Shown one piece after another: positions 18,401 through 27,556 of a stretch of 64,000 nt of DNA; position 1 is the first letter of the stretch, and each line of letters opens with the position of its first letter. Source of the DNA: Salegentibacter salegens (GTDB lineage Bacteria; Bacteroidota; Bacteroidia; Flavobacteriales; Flavobacteriaceae); contig NZ_LT670848.1 of NCBI RefSeq assembly GCF_900142975.1, positions 806,001 to 870,000 of the forward strand, in the 5' to 3' direction. The translations under genes and the position numbers were made by a program. The notes below the pieces were generated by a model, which saw only the letters and a list, made by a program, of their open reading frames with translations, was not told the origin of the DNA and did not search any database.

Positions 18401-20483
18401 TGCGAATAATTTCAGATTAAGCCGAAATAACCAGGAAATGCTGTTAAGCAGTGAACTATCCTATTCAGACAAAAATCATATTGGTTTAGAGTTTAATAAC
18501 TTCAATTTAAGCGCATTACTTAATTATTTAAATCCTGAAGAAGAATTAGCCACCGGGCAATTAAACGGTCATTTAATTTTTGAAGACCCTTTGCAAAAAA
18601 TCGGAATTCTTGCAGGAATGGAGATCAACCAATTAAATGTAATGCAGGTTGAACTTGGTAAACTAACTTTAAATTCTACGCCTAAAGCCGATTTTTTATA
18701 TGATGTTGGCCTGGCGATAAAAGGTGAGAATGTAGATCTTGATATGAGTGGCGATTTCCAGGCGCTGGATTCTACTACCGCGTTAGATATGGAAATGCAG
18801 ATTAATAAAATTAGCATGAAAACAGTGGAAGGTTTTTCAATGGGGGCCATTAATAATGGTGAAGGAAGCTTTTCTGGAAATTTAAGCCTTGGAGGAACTA
18901 CTACAGAACCGGAATATAACGGGCAGCTTCAGTTTGATGAAGCGCAATTTCGTGTAGCTTTACTTAATGCGCTATTTAAATTTCCGTCAGAAACCTTGAA
19001 ATTTGATAATGCGGGAATCTATTTTAATGAATTTAAAGTTGAAGATAAGGATGCAAACTCGTTTGTAATAAACGGCGAAATATTAACCGAAAATCTATTG
19101 AACCCAAGCTTTGATTTAGATTTTAGAGCCAGGAATTTCCAGGTGCTTAACTCTACAAAAGAAGATAATGAAATGTTTTATGGTACCGCCACGTTTGATG
19201 CCGACGCCACTTTAACCGGCGATCTTAATATTCCTAATTTAGATATGGATATTACTGTAGGTTCTAATACCGATTTCACGTACGTAATGGTGGAAGAAGA
19301 ATTGGCGATGCAGGAACGAGACGGAGTAGTGATTTTTACAAACCGTGAAGATCCTGATGATATCCTTACCGGTAACGAGGAAGAAGAATCGGCTACGCTT
19401 ACTGGTTATAATATTAACGCCAGGATTAATATTAATGAAGATGCTGCATTCAGTATAATTATAGATGAACAAACCGGTGATAATTTTAGAGTAAAAGGAG
19501 AGGGAGAATTAAATTTTAATATTTCACCTAACGGAAGAATGACGCTGGCGGGCCGCTACACAATGAGTGACGGTCATTATGAAATGAGCTTATATAATTT
19601 GGTGAAACGTAGATTTGATATCGCTGAAGGTAGCCGAATTACCTGGGCAGGAGATCCTTTTGATGCTACGTTAGATGTGAGTGCCATTTATAGGGTAGAA
19701 GCATCACCTTCGTCTCTTATGGCTACAACCCAAGGCGCTGCAGATGATCCGTCGTTTAGAAGAGAATTACCATTTTTGGTTTATCTTAATGTAGATGGAG
19801 AATTAATGCAGCCTAAATTATCTTTTGGACTGCAAATGCCAGAAGAAGAACGGGGCTCAGGTGGAGGCCGGGTTTATGGTCGTTTACAACAATTGAACAG
19901 TCAGGAAGCAGAGTTAAATAAACAGGTTTTTTCCTTATTGGTACTTAACCGTTTTTACCCAACTTCAGGAAGTGCTGGAGACGGTGGCGGAAATCTTTCT
20001 ATTGCTCGCGATAATTTAAATCAGGCGCTTTCAGATCAATTAAATGTGTTCTCAGATAAATTACTGGGAGATACCGGCGTTGAACTAAATTTTGGAGTAG
20101 ACAGTTATACCGATTACCAGGGAAATACGGCTACCGAACGTACACAGGTAGATATTGAAGCACAAAAACGTTTACTGGACGATCGTTTAATTGTAAGTGT
20201 AGGGAGCGAAGTAGATGTGCAGGGAAGTAATCGTCCCGGGGAAGAAGCGAGTCCGTTGATTGGAAATGTAAGCATAGAGTATTTACTTACCGAAACCGGG
20301 AGATTTAGGTTAAAAGGTTTTAGAAGAAATGAGTTTGAAAATGTTATAGACGGCCAGCTTATTGTTAGCGGGATAGCCTTTATTTTTACTCGGGAATTCA
20401 ATGAATTTCAGGAGTTATGGGATAATTTCTTTTTGAAAGAAGACGAAGAAGAGCAGGCCGAGAATAAGGAAGAAAAAAATTAA
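15483..20483 (+). CDS. tamB: Translocation and assembly module TamB
   Basis: 1666 residues. A TTG at 15483 is the only usable start, because an in-frame TAG lies five codons upstream and no ATG is near. The N-terminus is a lysine-rich run (EKEKKKKKKRYR) followed by a single membrane helix (LAKFFAGLFIFIILLLLFI) and SPWGQDIIKEQVV, the usual AsmA/TamB entry. A very long stretch of repeated beta strands makes the lipid-carrying groove, and the C-terminal DUF490/TamB domain (about 1300-1630) has GRYTMSDGHYEMSLYNLVKR, FDATLDVSAIYRV and TPEEERGSG-like segments. It spans the periplasm, with a role in outer-membrane protein or phospholipid transport. It sits 100 bp before tamL. Confidence 0.9.
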   Translation: MEKEKKKKKKRYRILKILAKFFAGLFIFIILLLLFIRSPWGQDIIKEQVVKNISGKTNTEISLDKLFITFAGNIQLDGLYLEDKKGDTLVYSKSLEADIPIWPIIQGNAVSIDNLDWEGLKANITRKDSIEGFNYEFLMEAFAADSTQQTTQTTTQQDTTATQEINIGDLNFKDFDITFRDDVMGIDTQVNFEELILELEKTDLEKMDFRAKNASITNAQINYTQNKPFPEPENEEPAPMPYLMVDNFNLENVQANYNSVPDGINANLDITEFLAEVPVMDLKSQEIKVNRLALNNSDIKLEMKTLEKPQDTISTDTSAFTWPEWKVDVNEINFSENKLSYLVDSAKPKQGKFNPEALVLDSLNFNANNLFLRDQKSGVEVVALNFNEASGLNLKKLNFNLNLQETQLNLSDLALALNENQLEGEATLKYNSIQELIDNSESAELALNLPTILVDIKDAFRFQPNLRSNPYMKELSTNKVSGNLQASGKLSAIAIARANFNWKNTSFSANGNIYNATDPDNIRFNIPRFNAKSRKSDLKGFVSDKDLGINIPKNIQLSGNFEGGLEDLSTKALLQTSEGDIRLKGNFSNQEEIVFEGIMTSEELELGNILQNQSLGALNIKIETSGKGSTINTLDATLDATIISFAYNNYEIKDLNISGDIEDGNGNITSSYQDDNLELALNSQVELDSVKPRANLNLDLKGARLQELGLASRDIRLAFKLAAQYEGNAEEYETYADIKDAVVVYDNDTYLPGDLSAHAFVRTDSTSLQISNKILELDLKSNADPVDLSTALNRHYESYFTEVDPLDTVHTPVNLKLRGTIMDDPVLSEVFLSNLEELDTIHIEADFNEKERKLDALVSLPYINYYSSEIDSLEFSLNSDPENFEFNLGFNAINSGPIAIQKTDFYGSLTEDKLLLDFTSMQGEESLIHMASEITKPGDSLKFHINPEDLILNKKEWNIAANNEMIVFDQEITANNFRLSRNNQEMLLSSELSYSDKNHIGLEFNNFNLSALLNYLNPEEELATGQLNGHLIFEDPLQKIGILAGMEINQLNVMQVELGKLTLNSTPKADFLYDVGLAIKGENVDLDMSGDFQALDSTTALDMEMQINKISMKTVEGFSMGAINNGEGSFSGNLSLGGTTTEPEYNGQLQFDEAQFRVALLNALFKFPSETLKFDNAGIYFNEFKVEDKDANSFVINGEILTENLLNPSFDLDFRARNFQVLNSTKEDNEMFYGTATFDADATLTGDLNIPNLDMDITVGSNTDFTYVMVEEELAMQERDGVVIFTNREDPDDILTGNEEEESATLTGYNINARININEDAAFSIIIDEQTGDNFRVKGEGELNFNISPNGRMTLAGRYTMSDGHYEMSLYNLVKRRFDIAEGSRITWAGDPFDATLDVSAIYRVEASPSSLMATTQGAADDPSFRRELPFLVYLNVDGELMQPKLSFGLQMPEEERGSGGGRVYGRLQQLNSQEAELNKQVFSLLVLNRFYPTSGSAGDGGGNLSIARDNLNQALSDQLNVFSDKLLGDTGVELNFGVDSYTDYQGNTATERTQVDIEAQKRLLDDRLIVSVGSEVDVQGSNRPGEEASPLIGNVSIEYLLTETGRFRLKGFRRNEFENVIDGQLIVSGIAFIFTREFNEFQELWDNFFLKEDEEEQAENKEEKN

Positions 20484-20584
20484 TAGGTGTAATCAGAATT
20501 TTACAAGACTCCCAGGAATTATTAAAATATCGGGATAATGTAAGTTGGTGCCAAATGAACCCTTTAGGATTGAAATTATTATAA

Positions 20585-22855
20585 ATGAAAATTTACTTAA
20601 AATATATCGCATATCTATGCGCAGTGCTTTTTCTCCTGCAAGCTTGTAATGTGAAGAAATTTGTTCCTGAAGACGAATTGCTTTACAAGGGAGCCAAAAT
20701 TACCATGGAGAGCGACACAAGTATTAAAAAGCGTGCCCGTTTAAAAGCAGAGCTGGAATCGGTTTTAAGGCCAGAACCCAATAGTTCTTTTCTAGGAATG
20801 CAACCGGGACTTTATTTTCATTATAAAGCTCAGCGCGAGAAGCCTGGTTTCATCAATAAATTTTTAAACAAGCAAATAGGGGAAGAGCCGGTTTACGCAA
20901 GTGATGTAGATCCTCTTAGAACTGAAGATTTGCTAAAAAACCGGTTAGAAAATAGAGGTTTTTTCTATAGTACTGTGGTTTCAACAGTAAACCGCAAAGA
21001 AGAAAAGAAAGAAATGAAAGTGGATTATACTGCTAAAGTTCCCAGTCCATATTTACTGGAAAAATATCAGTTAGATTCAGATTCACTTCAAATTTATAAG
21101 GAGATTAGTAACAATTTAGAAGCTTCGCCTATAGAAAGTGGAATGCGGTTCGATCTTGCTACCTTAAAAATGGAAAGAGAGAGAATTGATGCCGATTTAA
21201 AATCAAAAGGCTATTATAATTTCAATCCAGGATTTTTAATTTTTGAAGCAGATACCAATCAATATGAACATAAGAATTTTGACCTGTTTTTAAGGCTAAA
21301 GAAAGATGTTCCTACCGAAAGTATAATACCTTATAAATTAGAGAGCGTTAATATTTATCCCAATTATGAAGTGGGCACCGATAGCACTACGGCAAAAACC
21401 CGCTATGCCGAAAAGAACTTTTTTCAGAAAGAATTATTTTTTAAACCAAAACATTTAGATCCTTACATTTTGCTGGAAGAAGGTCAGTTCTATAATCCTG
21501 AAAATTCCCGAAATACAGCCAGGAGGTTGGGAGAGATTGGAGCTTACAAATTTGTAAATATAAATTATACCGAAATAGATAGTTTATCTACCGATAGCTT
21601 GGGTGTGCTGGAAACCAATATCTATCTTTCTCCATTAAATAAACGCTCCTTGCGGGCAGAAATCCAGGCAGTAACAAAATCTAACGGATTTACAGGCCCA
21701 AGTTTAGCTTTAGGCTATACGAACAGGAATCTTTTTAAGGGCGGAGAAATTCTAAATATTACCGGGGATTTTGGTTATGAAGTTCAAACCGGCGGAGGCA
21801 CGCAGGCAGGATTAAACAGTATACAATTAGGTTTACAGGGAGATCTTATTTTCCCCAGGTTATTATTTCCTATAAATTTTGATAAAAACTGGTTTTCGTA
21901 TTCGATTCCTAAAACCAAGACAAGTTTGGGCTTTGATTATCTTACCCGAAGTAAGCTTTTTAGCCTGGGGTCTGTTTCTGCGAGGTTTGGTTATCTCTGG
22001 AATGCGAATCGTTTTGTAACCCACGAGTTCTATCCTATATCTTTAAATTATGTAAACCTGGGTAATACCACTCAGGAATTTCAGGATATATTAGACGATA
22101 ACCCATTTTTAGAACGAAGTTTTAACCAGGAATTTATTGCCGGTCTAACTTATTCTTTTCTCTATAACGGTCTTATAGACGGGAATAGCAGACATCAATT
22201 CTTTATAAATTCAACCGTGGATATTGCCGGGAATTTAGTAGATGCCATAAGCGGGCGGGGAGACGAAGATCCGCAAACATTTTTAAACCTGGAATACGCC
22301 CAGTACGCCAAGGCCGATATAGATTTGCGATATCATTTAAAAACAGGATCAGATTCTAAAATAGCGACCAGACTGTTTGCCGGTTATGGGTTGCCTTATG
22401 GAAATTCTGAGGTTTTACCCTTTACAAAACAATATTTTGCCGGTGGCCCTTATAGCGTAAGAGCTTTTAATACGCGATCTTTAGGTCCCGGTACCTATAC
22501 TCCGCCAAACGAAGAAGGTGCATTTTTTGACCAGGCCGGGAATATAAGGCTGGAAGCAAATCTAGAATATCGTTTTCCGCTTTTTCCATATTTATACGGA
22601 GCCGTTTTTGCCGATGCCGGGAATGTTTGGAACACAGGTGAAAATAGTACTCTTGTGGGAGGAGAATTTAGTAAAGATTTTATGAACGAACTTGGGATTG
22701 GTACCGGCTTTGGTTTAAGGGTAGATATTCAAAGTTTTGTGATTCGGGTAGATTTGGCCGCGCCTTTACACGATCCTTCTTTACAGGAAGGTGAGCGTTG
22801 GGAATTTGATTACGCAAATCCCGTGCTTAATTTTGCCATTGGTTATCCCTTCTAA
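20585..22855 (+). CDS. tamL: Outer-membrane TamL lipoprotein (Omp85 family, TamB partner)
   Basis: 756 residues. The signal peptide has a lipobox LLQAC (Cys21), followed by NVKKFVPEDELLYKGAKI; lipidation distinguishes TamL of Bacteroidota from proteobacterial TamA. POTRA-like repeats occupy about 30-380, and the C-terminal Omp85 barrel about 390-756 contains FAGGPYSVRAFNTRSLGPG (the VRGF/Y-type motif), LEYRFPLFPYLYGAVFADAG and ends in Phe (LNFAIGYPF), the usual barrel end signal. It works with TamB in outer-membrane biogenesis; a tamB-tamL pair is common in this phylum. A Crp-type gene starts 11 bp downstream. Confidence 0.9.
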   Translation: MKIYLKYIAYLCAVLFLLQACNVKKFVPEDELLYKGAKITMESDTSIKKRARLKAELESVLRPEPNSSFLGMQPGLYFHYKAQREKPGFINKFLNKQIGEEPVYASDVDPLRTEDLLKNRLENRGFFYSTVVSTVNRKEEKKEMKVDYTAKVPSPYLLEKYQLDSDSLQIYKEISNNLEASPIESGMRFDLATLKMERERIDADLKSKGYYNFNPGFLIFEADTNQYEHKNFDLFLRLKKDVPTESIIPYKLESVNIYPNYEVGTDSTTAKTRYAEKNFFQKELFFKPKHLDPYILLEEGQFYNPENSRNTARRLGEIGAYKFVNINYTEIDSLSTDSLGVLETNIYLSPLNKRSLRAEIQAVTKSNGFTGPSLALGYTNRNLFKGGEILNITGDFGYEVQTGGGTQAGLNSIQLGLQGDLIFPRLLFPINFDKNWFSYSIPKTKTSLGFDYLTRSKLFSLGSVSARFGYLWNANRFVTHEFYPISLNYVNLGNTTQEFQDILDDNPFLERSFNQEFIAGLTYSFLYNGLIDGNSRHQFFINSTVDIAGNLVDAISGRGDEDPQTFLNLEYAQYAKADIDLRYHLKTGSDSKIATRLFAGYGLPYGNSEVLPFTKQYFAGGPYSVRAFNTRSLGPGTYTPPNEEGAFFDQAGNIRLEANLEYRFPLFPYLYGAVFADAGNVWNTGENSTLVGGEFSKDFMNELGIGTGFGLRVDIQSFVIRVDLAAPLHDPSLQEGERWEFDYANPVLNFAIGYPF

Positions 22856-22866
22856 AAGTGTTGAAA

Positions 22867-23439
22867 ATGCATAAAGAAATTTTAAAACACGTTACTTCAA
22901 AAATCGAACTCTCCGACGAAGAACAACGGGAATTTGTAGGTGTTCTATCAGAAAAGCGTATTTCAAAGAAAGAATTTTTAATTGAAGCCGGGCAGCCGGT
23001 AGATTGTGAATATTATGTAGTTAAGGGATGTTTAAAAGCCTTTTATTTAGATGAAGAAGGCAATAAACATATTATTCAGTTTGCAGTAGAAGATTGGTGG
23101 ATAAGCGATTTTGAAGCATTCTTCGGAAATTATCCCGCCCAGTTATATGTTGAAGCCATAGAAGATTCGGTTCTTCTTGGAATTCATCGTGATACTCTCG
23201 AAACTTTATATAAGCGAATTCCTAAATTTGAACGTTTTTTCAGAATAAAAACTACGAATGCTTTTGTAGCCTTAAGGAGTAGAATTCTTTCTTCACTTCA
23301 AAAAAATAACAAAGAACGTTACCTTGAATTTTGTAAAACCTATCCCGAAATTGAAAAACGCGTGCCCAATTACCATATTGCAAATTACCTGGGTATAAAG
23401 CCCGAAAGCCTTAGTCGCCTAAGAAAGGAGCTTTTCTAG
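22867..23439 (+). CDS. Crp/Fnr family transcriptional regulator
   Basis: 190 residues from the ATG at 22867; a GTG three codons earlier is less likely. The cyclic-nucleotide-binding-type beta barrel spans about 25-115 (EFLIEAGQPVDCEYYVVKG, FAVEDWWISDFEAFF), then a dimerisation helix and a short C-terminal helix-turn-helix NYHIANYLGIKPESLSRLRK. There are no Fnr cysteine ligands, and the cAMP-contact residues of Crp are not evident, so the ligand is unknown; many Bacteroidota proteins of this form act without cAMP. It begins 11 bp after tamL. The Old Yellow Enzyme gene that follows after 200 bp is a plausible target. Confidence 0.85.
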   Translation: MHKEILKHVTSKIELSDEEQREFVGVLSEKRISKKEFLIEAGQPVDCEYYVVKGCLKAFYLDEEGNKHIIQFAVEDWWISDFEAFFGNYPAQLYVEAIEDSVLLGIHRDTLETLYKRIPKFERFFRIKTTNAFVALRSRILSSLQKNNKERYLEFCKTYPEIEKRVPNYHIANYLGIKPESLSRLRKELF

Positions 23440-23637
23440 CTTAACATTTTTTAACAGGCACGGCTAACATACATCAAGTATTTTCTTTCTCATTTCATCT
23501 AATTTAGCTCATTAATTGAGTCTTGAAATTTCACGATATTTTTTAGGATTTTCATTCTTAATTATACGCTGGTCTTATCCAGGGATTGTATTAAAAATTG
23601 CTATGAAAAAGATTAATAAAATCAACCAAAAACAATT

Positions 23638-24750
23638 ATGAGTAAAGAACAAAACTTATTAAAGTCATATAATTTAAACGGATTAGAGCTTCCCAATAGA
23701 GTGGTGATGGCACCAATGACAAGAAGTAGAGCTGATAATCCTGAAAATACGCCAATTGAAGGTTTGCACGATGTTTATTATACCCAAAGAGCTTCTGCGG
23801 GACTTATTATTACTGAAGGTTCCCAGGTTTCTAAAGAAGCTGTGGGGTATGTTAATACACCCGGAATTTATAGTAAAGAACAGGTAGAAGGCTGGAAAAT
23901 GGTAAATAAAAAAGTGCACGAAGCTAATGGCCGCATGTTCATTCAGCTTTGGCACGTGGGGAGAATGTCTCACCCAGATTTTCACAATGGGGATTTACCT
24001 TTGTCATCTTCTGCCATAAATCCTGAAGCCCAATCTTTTACTCCAGGAGGCTTCAAAGATACCGTGACGCCAAAAGAAATGACTATTGAAGATATTAAAA
24101 GAACTATTCAGGATTTCAAAAATGCGGCGAAAAATTCAATGGAAGCTAATTTTGACGGGATAGAAATTCATTCTTCCAATGGTTACCTATTTCACCAGTT
24201 TTTTAATGGAACTTCTAATAAAAGAAATGACGAATACGGTGGAAGCATAGAAAATCGTGCAAAGATCTTATTTGAAACTATAGATGCGATTAAAGAGGTT
24301 ATGCCAGAGCAAAAAATTAGTTTAAGGTTAAACCCTTCACTTAACGGCATTTTTGGAATGACGATGGATGAGGAAACCATTCCAACTTTCGATTATATTA
24401 TTAAGAAACTGAATGATTATAATCTTGCATATTTGCATTTATCAGAACCTTTTAATGATGTTTCTGAAGTACCATATGCGGTAACCGAAATCGCTAAAAG
24501 ATACCGCCCAATGTATAATGGTACTTTAATGATTAATGCAGGATTTGACCAGGAATCAGGAAATAAAGTGATTGAAGAAGGAAATGCCGATTTGGTTGCT
24601 TTTGGTAAACCTTATATTTCCAACCCCGATTTAGTAGAACGTTTTGCTGAAAATATTCCGCTTTCAGACTGGGATTCAGATACTTTTTATGTTCCTGGAA
24701 AAAAAGGTTATATAGATTACGAAGCTAAAGCCAGAAAGCAAGAAGCTTAA
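23638..24750 (+). CDS. Old Yellow Enzyme family NAD(P)H:flavin oxidoreductase (alkene reductase)
   Basis: 370 residues, full length for the family. FMN barrel markers are present: LPNRVVMAPMTRSRAD at the N-terminus, FIQLWHVGRMSHPDF, DGIEIHSSNGYLFHQFF (the His-x-x-Asn substrate-binding pair) and NDEYGGSIENRAKILFETI. The C-terminus has GNADLVAFGKPYISNPDL. The enzyme should reduce activated C=C bonds (enones, maleimides, nitro compounds) using NAD(P)H; the physiological substrate is unknown. The 200-bp leader after the Crp-type gene suggests its own promoter. It runs towards the convergent MDR reductase gene, with a repeat element between them. Confidence 0.88.
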   Translation: MSKEQNLLKSYNLNGLELPNRVVMAPMTRSRADNPENTPIEGLHDVYYTQRASAGLIITEGSQVSKEAVGYVNTPGIYSKEQVEGWKMVNKKVHEANGRMFIQLWHVGRMSHPDFHNGDLPLSSSAINPEAQSFTPGGFKDTVTPKEMTIEDIKRTIQDFKNAAKNSMEANFDGIEIHSSNGYLFHQFFNGTSNKRNDEYGGSIENRAKILFETIDAIKEVMPEQKISLRLNPSLNGIFGMTMDEETIPTFDYIIKKLNDYNLAYLHLSEPFNDVSEVPYAVTEIAKRYRPMYNGTLMINAGFDQESGNKVIEEGNADLVAFGKPYISNPDLVERFAENIPLSDWDSDTFYVPGKKGYIDYEAKARKQEA

Positions 24751-24774
24751 ACATCAGTTTAATTGCAATTATTG

Positions 24775-24906
24775 AAGAGGTTGTTTGGAATTAAGTTAAT
24801 TCGTCATTCTGAATTTATTTCAGAATTTAATATGTTTATAATTAAAACATGCTAGACCCTGAAACCAGTTCAGGGTGACGGCCAAAAAATAACCAAACAA
24901 CCTCTT
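24775..24906. repeat. Hairpin-forming intergenic repeat (MITE/REP-like), copy A
   Basis: 132 bp bounded by perfect 14-bp inverted repeats AAGAGGTTGTTTGG (24775-24788) and CCAAACAACCTCTT (24893-24906). An inner imperfect inverted pair CGTCATTCTGAA / TTCAGGGTGACG is also present. It shares its outer ends and core with the copy at 34111-34210. Both copies lie in convergent gene junctions and would fold into long hairpins, so they may also end transcription. Confidence 0.75.
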
Positions 24907-24914
24907 TTTTTACA

Positions 24915-25928
24915 TTAAAATGAAATCACATTCTTCCCAATAGATTTTCCCGATTCCTGAAGGTTATGAACTTCTTTAAATGTTTCAGCCTTAAGTCCGC
25001 TATAAGTTTTATTAAGCGTAGTTTCAATAATTTGTTCCTCCAAAAGTTTTGAAATTCTTTCCAGTATTTCGTGTTGTTTGTGCATATCTGGAGTTTGAAA
25101 TTTTGCCCGTGTGAACATCAATTCCCAGTGAAAAGCCACACTTTTATTTTTGAGCTTATTTAGGTCTACAGGATCTTTGGTTTCAACAATAGAGCAAATG
25201 TTTCCCTGGGGTTTTATAAGTTCGGCCATGGCATCCCAGTGCAGATCGGTATCAGAAAAATTTAGAATATAATCTACATTCTCATAACCTTTAGATTTCA
25301 TTTCTTCCTCTAAATTCTTATGATTTACAATAACATCGGCACCCATATTTCTGCACCATTCTTCGGTTTCATTCCTGGAAGCGGTGGCAATCACGTTAAA
25401 TTTGGTAAGTTTCTTTAAAAGTTGAATTCCAATAGAACCAACTCCTCCAGCACCTCCAATTATAAGAATATCCTGATTTTCTCCAGAATTTTCTTCGATT
25501 TTTAAACGTTCAAAAATACATTCCCAGGCAGTGAGTGCAGTTAGCGGTAGAGCAGCGGCTTCTTCAAAAGAAATATTTTGTGGTTTATGGCCGGCAATAT
25601 TTTCGTTTACTAACTGCAATTCGGCGTTACATCCGGGACGGTCAATTTCCCCGGCGTAAAAAACTTCATCTCCCTGTTTAAATTTTGTTACTTTATTCCC
25701 TACGCGCTCAACAATTCCGGAGGCATCCCAGCCCAAAATTTTAGGTTTATCCAGCTCCTTATCCTTTGCAGCATTTTGCCTTACTTTAAAGTCTACAGGA
25801 TTTACCGAAACGGCTTTAATGCGAACCAATAGATCTGAATCTCCCGGTGTAGGGTCTTCAGTATTAAATTCAACAAAACTATCTGAATGATCTATAGGAA
25901 GCGATTTTTTTATTCCAACGGCTTTCAT
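24915..25928 (-). CDS. Zinc-binding-type alcohol dehydrogenase/quinone oxidoreductase family protein (MDR)
   Basis: 337 residues. The GroES-like fold at the N-terminus (about 25-130) has KAVSVNPVDFKVR and LGWDASGIVERVG, and the Rossmann domain has LIIGGAGGVGSIGIQLLKK (the AxxGxxG dinucleotide motif). No catalytic zinc cysteines or structural zinc loop are visible, so it belongs to the zinc-independent quinone oxidoreductase (ZADH/QOR) branch and probably reduces quinones or enals with NADPH. It is convergent with the OYE gene, and the two may serve related electrophile detoxification. Confidence 0.85.
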   Translation of the reverse strand: MKAVGIKKSLPIDHSDSFVEFNTEDPTPGDSDLLVRIKAVSVNPVDFKVRQNAAKDKELDKPKILGWDASGIVERVGNKVTKFKQGDEVFYAGEIDRPGCNAELQLVNENIAGHKPQNISFEEAAALPLTALTAWECIFERLKIEENSGENQDILIIGGAGGVGSIGIQLLKKLTKFNVIATASRNETEEWCRNMGADVIVNHKNLEEEMKSKGYENVDYILNFSDTDLHWDAMAELIKPQGNICSIVETKDPVDLNKLKNKSVAFHWELMFTRAKFQTPDMHKQHEILERISKLLEEQIIETTLNKTYSGLKAETFKEVHNLQESGKSIGKNVISF

Positions 25929-26024
25929 AATTTAATTTTTTAGAATTAACGTATTAAGATTTGAATTTAAGAAATATAAAAACCAGCGCCCAGCGCTTAA
26001 GAAAACTATAAGAAACGATATTAA

Positions 26025-26684
26025 TTAGTGCTGAAGTTTTCCGCCATAACAAAGGTCTCCGGCGTCGCCAAGGCCCGGTACAATATATCCGCTGTCGTTT
26101 AATTCTTTATCAATAGTGGCAATCCAGAGCTTAGTATTTTCCGGAAATTCTTCGGCAACGTGAGCAATGCCTTCTTCGGCACCAATTACGGCTACTAAAT
26201 GAATTTCTTTGGGTTTTCCCATATGTTTCAGTGCTTGTAATACATTTACAAAAGAACGGCCGGTAGCCAGCATAGGATCGGCAAGAATCAGGGTTTTTCC
26301 TTCGAGGGAAGGAGAGGCAAGATATTCTACTACAATTTCAAACTTTTCATCGTTGTTTGGATGATGGCGATATGCCGAAATAAAAGAATTCTCAGCATCG
26401 TCAAAATAATTTAATAATCCGTTGTGTAAAGGAAGGCCGGCCCGTAGAATAGAACAAAGGGCAATCTCGCTTTCAGGTATTTGAATTTGAGTATTACCAA
26501 GTGGTGTGTTAATATTCTTCCCTTCAAATTTTAATGTTTTACTAAGTTCATAACCTAAAATCTCACCTAAGCGCTCAATATTTCTGCGGAAACGCATTCT
26601 ATCTTTTTGAATTTCAGTATCTCGGAGTTGTGCTACAAATTTTCCGGCTATAGAATTTTCTTCTAAGAGATGATTTATCTGCAT
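26025..26684 (-). CDS. upp: Uracil phosphoribosyltransferase
   Basis: 219 residues. It converts uracil and PRPP to UMP in pyrimidine salvage. The PRPP-binding motif LADPMLATGRSFVNVLQALK lies at about 125-145, preceded by CSILRAGLPLHNGLL, and the uracil-binding C-terminal loop YIVPGLGDAGDLCYG is intact. The family's N-terminal LRD motif is present as FVAQLRDTEIQKDRMRFRRN. It stands alone with a 160-bp upstream gap shared with a divergent secreted-protein gene; TATCTTTA, a near-consensus -7 box, occurs about 35 bp upstream. Confidence 0.93.
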   Translation of the reverse strand: MQINHLLEENSIAGKFVAQLRDTEIQKDRMRFRRNIERLGEILGYELSKTLKFEGKNINTPLGNTQIQIPESEIALCSILRAGLPLHNGLLNYFDDAENSFISAYRHHPNNDEKFEIVVEYLASPSLEGKTLILADPMLATGRSFVNVLQALKHMGKPKEIHLVAVIGAEEGIAHVAEEFPENTKLWIATIDKELNDSGYIVPGLGDAGDLCYGGKLQH

Positions 26685-26845
26685 GGTAGTATTTAATTTT
26701 TAAACTTACTTGGTGAGTAAAGATAAGTAATTGTTTTGCGAATGGCCTGAGCAGTAGGACTACATTTCAGGTTTATTCTTAAAAGATTTTTATGTATGGT
26801 AATTTGGCTGTATTTTTGATATAACTAGCTTAAAGAATTCATCTT

Positions 26846-27463
26846 ATGAAGTTTATCTATACATTCTTGTTTTTTTGCTTCACAGTATTAAGTTATGGGC
26901 AAATAGATCTTCCCGCTACGAATAATACAGGTGGAATTCTAAAAGCTGAACCTGAAAAAAATTCTTCTGGATTTCCTATTCTTCGTGCTGAAGAATCTAA
27001 CGAGAAAAGCAAATATCTTCGGGAAAAACCAAAAGAAATCGACTTTAGGGAAAAACCGAATAATTTAAAAACTGCCGGCGATGCCGTTAAGGAAAAATGG
27101 ACTGAAGATAAAGAAGCCTTAAATAAATATAAAGAAGATCAGTATTTAGGCGATTTTAAAACCACCGGTAAATTTGTCGAACTTTACTGCCGTGACCATC
27201 AATTTGTAGATGGTGACCAGGTAAATATTTATTTAAACGGAAAATTCATAAAACGTGTTGTACTTGGCAGTGGTTATCACCCAGTTTTGGTAACATTGGA
27301 AAGCGGATTTAATAATATTGAATTTGAAGCGATAAACCAGGGTTCTTCCGGTCCTAATACCGCGCAGTTAAAAGTTTTGGAAGAAAACGGGAATCTGGTT
27401 GCTTCTAAAGAATGGAACCTTTTAACCGGCGCCAAAGCCAGCCTTATTGTTGTAAAAGAATAA
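26846..27463 (+). CDS. Secreted protein of unknown function
   Basis: 205 residues with a signal peptide (FIYTFLFFCFTVLSYGQ) and then a Lys/Glu-rich linker. The C-terminal ~95 residues (FVELYCRDHQFVDGDQVNIY to KASLIVVKE) form a compact beta-rich domain with the pattern D-x-V-N-I-Y-L-N-G-x-F and LESGFNNIEFEAINQGSSGP, which resembles an adhesion or periplasmic Ig-type fold. I do not recognise a named family. It is monocistronic with an upstream region shared with upp, and a universal stress protein gene follows after 93 bp. Confidence 0.7.
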   Translation: MKFIYTFLFFCFTVLSYGQIDLPATNNTGGILKAEPEKNSSGFPILRAEESNEKSKYLREKPKEIDFREKPNNLKTAGDAVKEKWTEDKEALNKYKEDQYLGDFKTTGKFVELYCRDHQFVDGDQVNIYLNGKFIKRVVLGSGYHPVLVTLESGFNNIEFEAINQGSSGPNTAQLKVLEENGNLVASKEWNLLTGAKASLIVVKE

Positions 27464-27556
27464 ATTATTCTGAATAGAATTCCTTTTTAAACGATTCCTT
27501 ACCAAATATTCAAATTTTTAAAATTGATTTAATAACTTTATAAGAAATCCAATCTT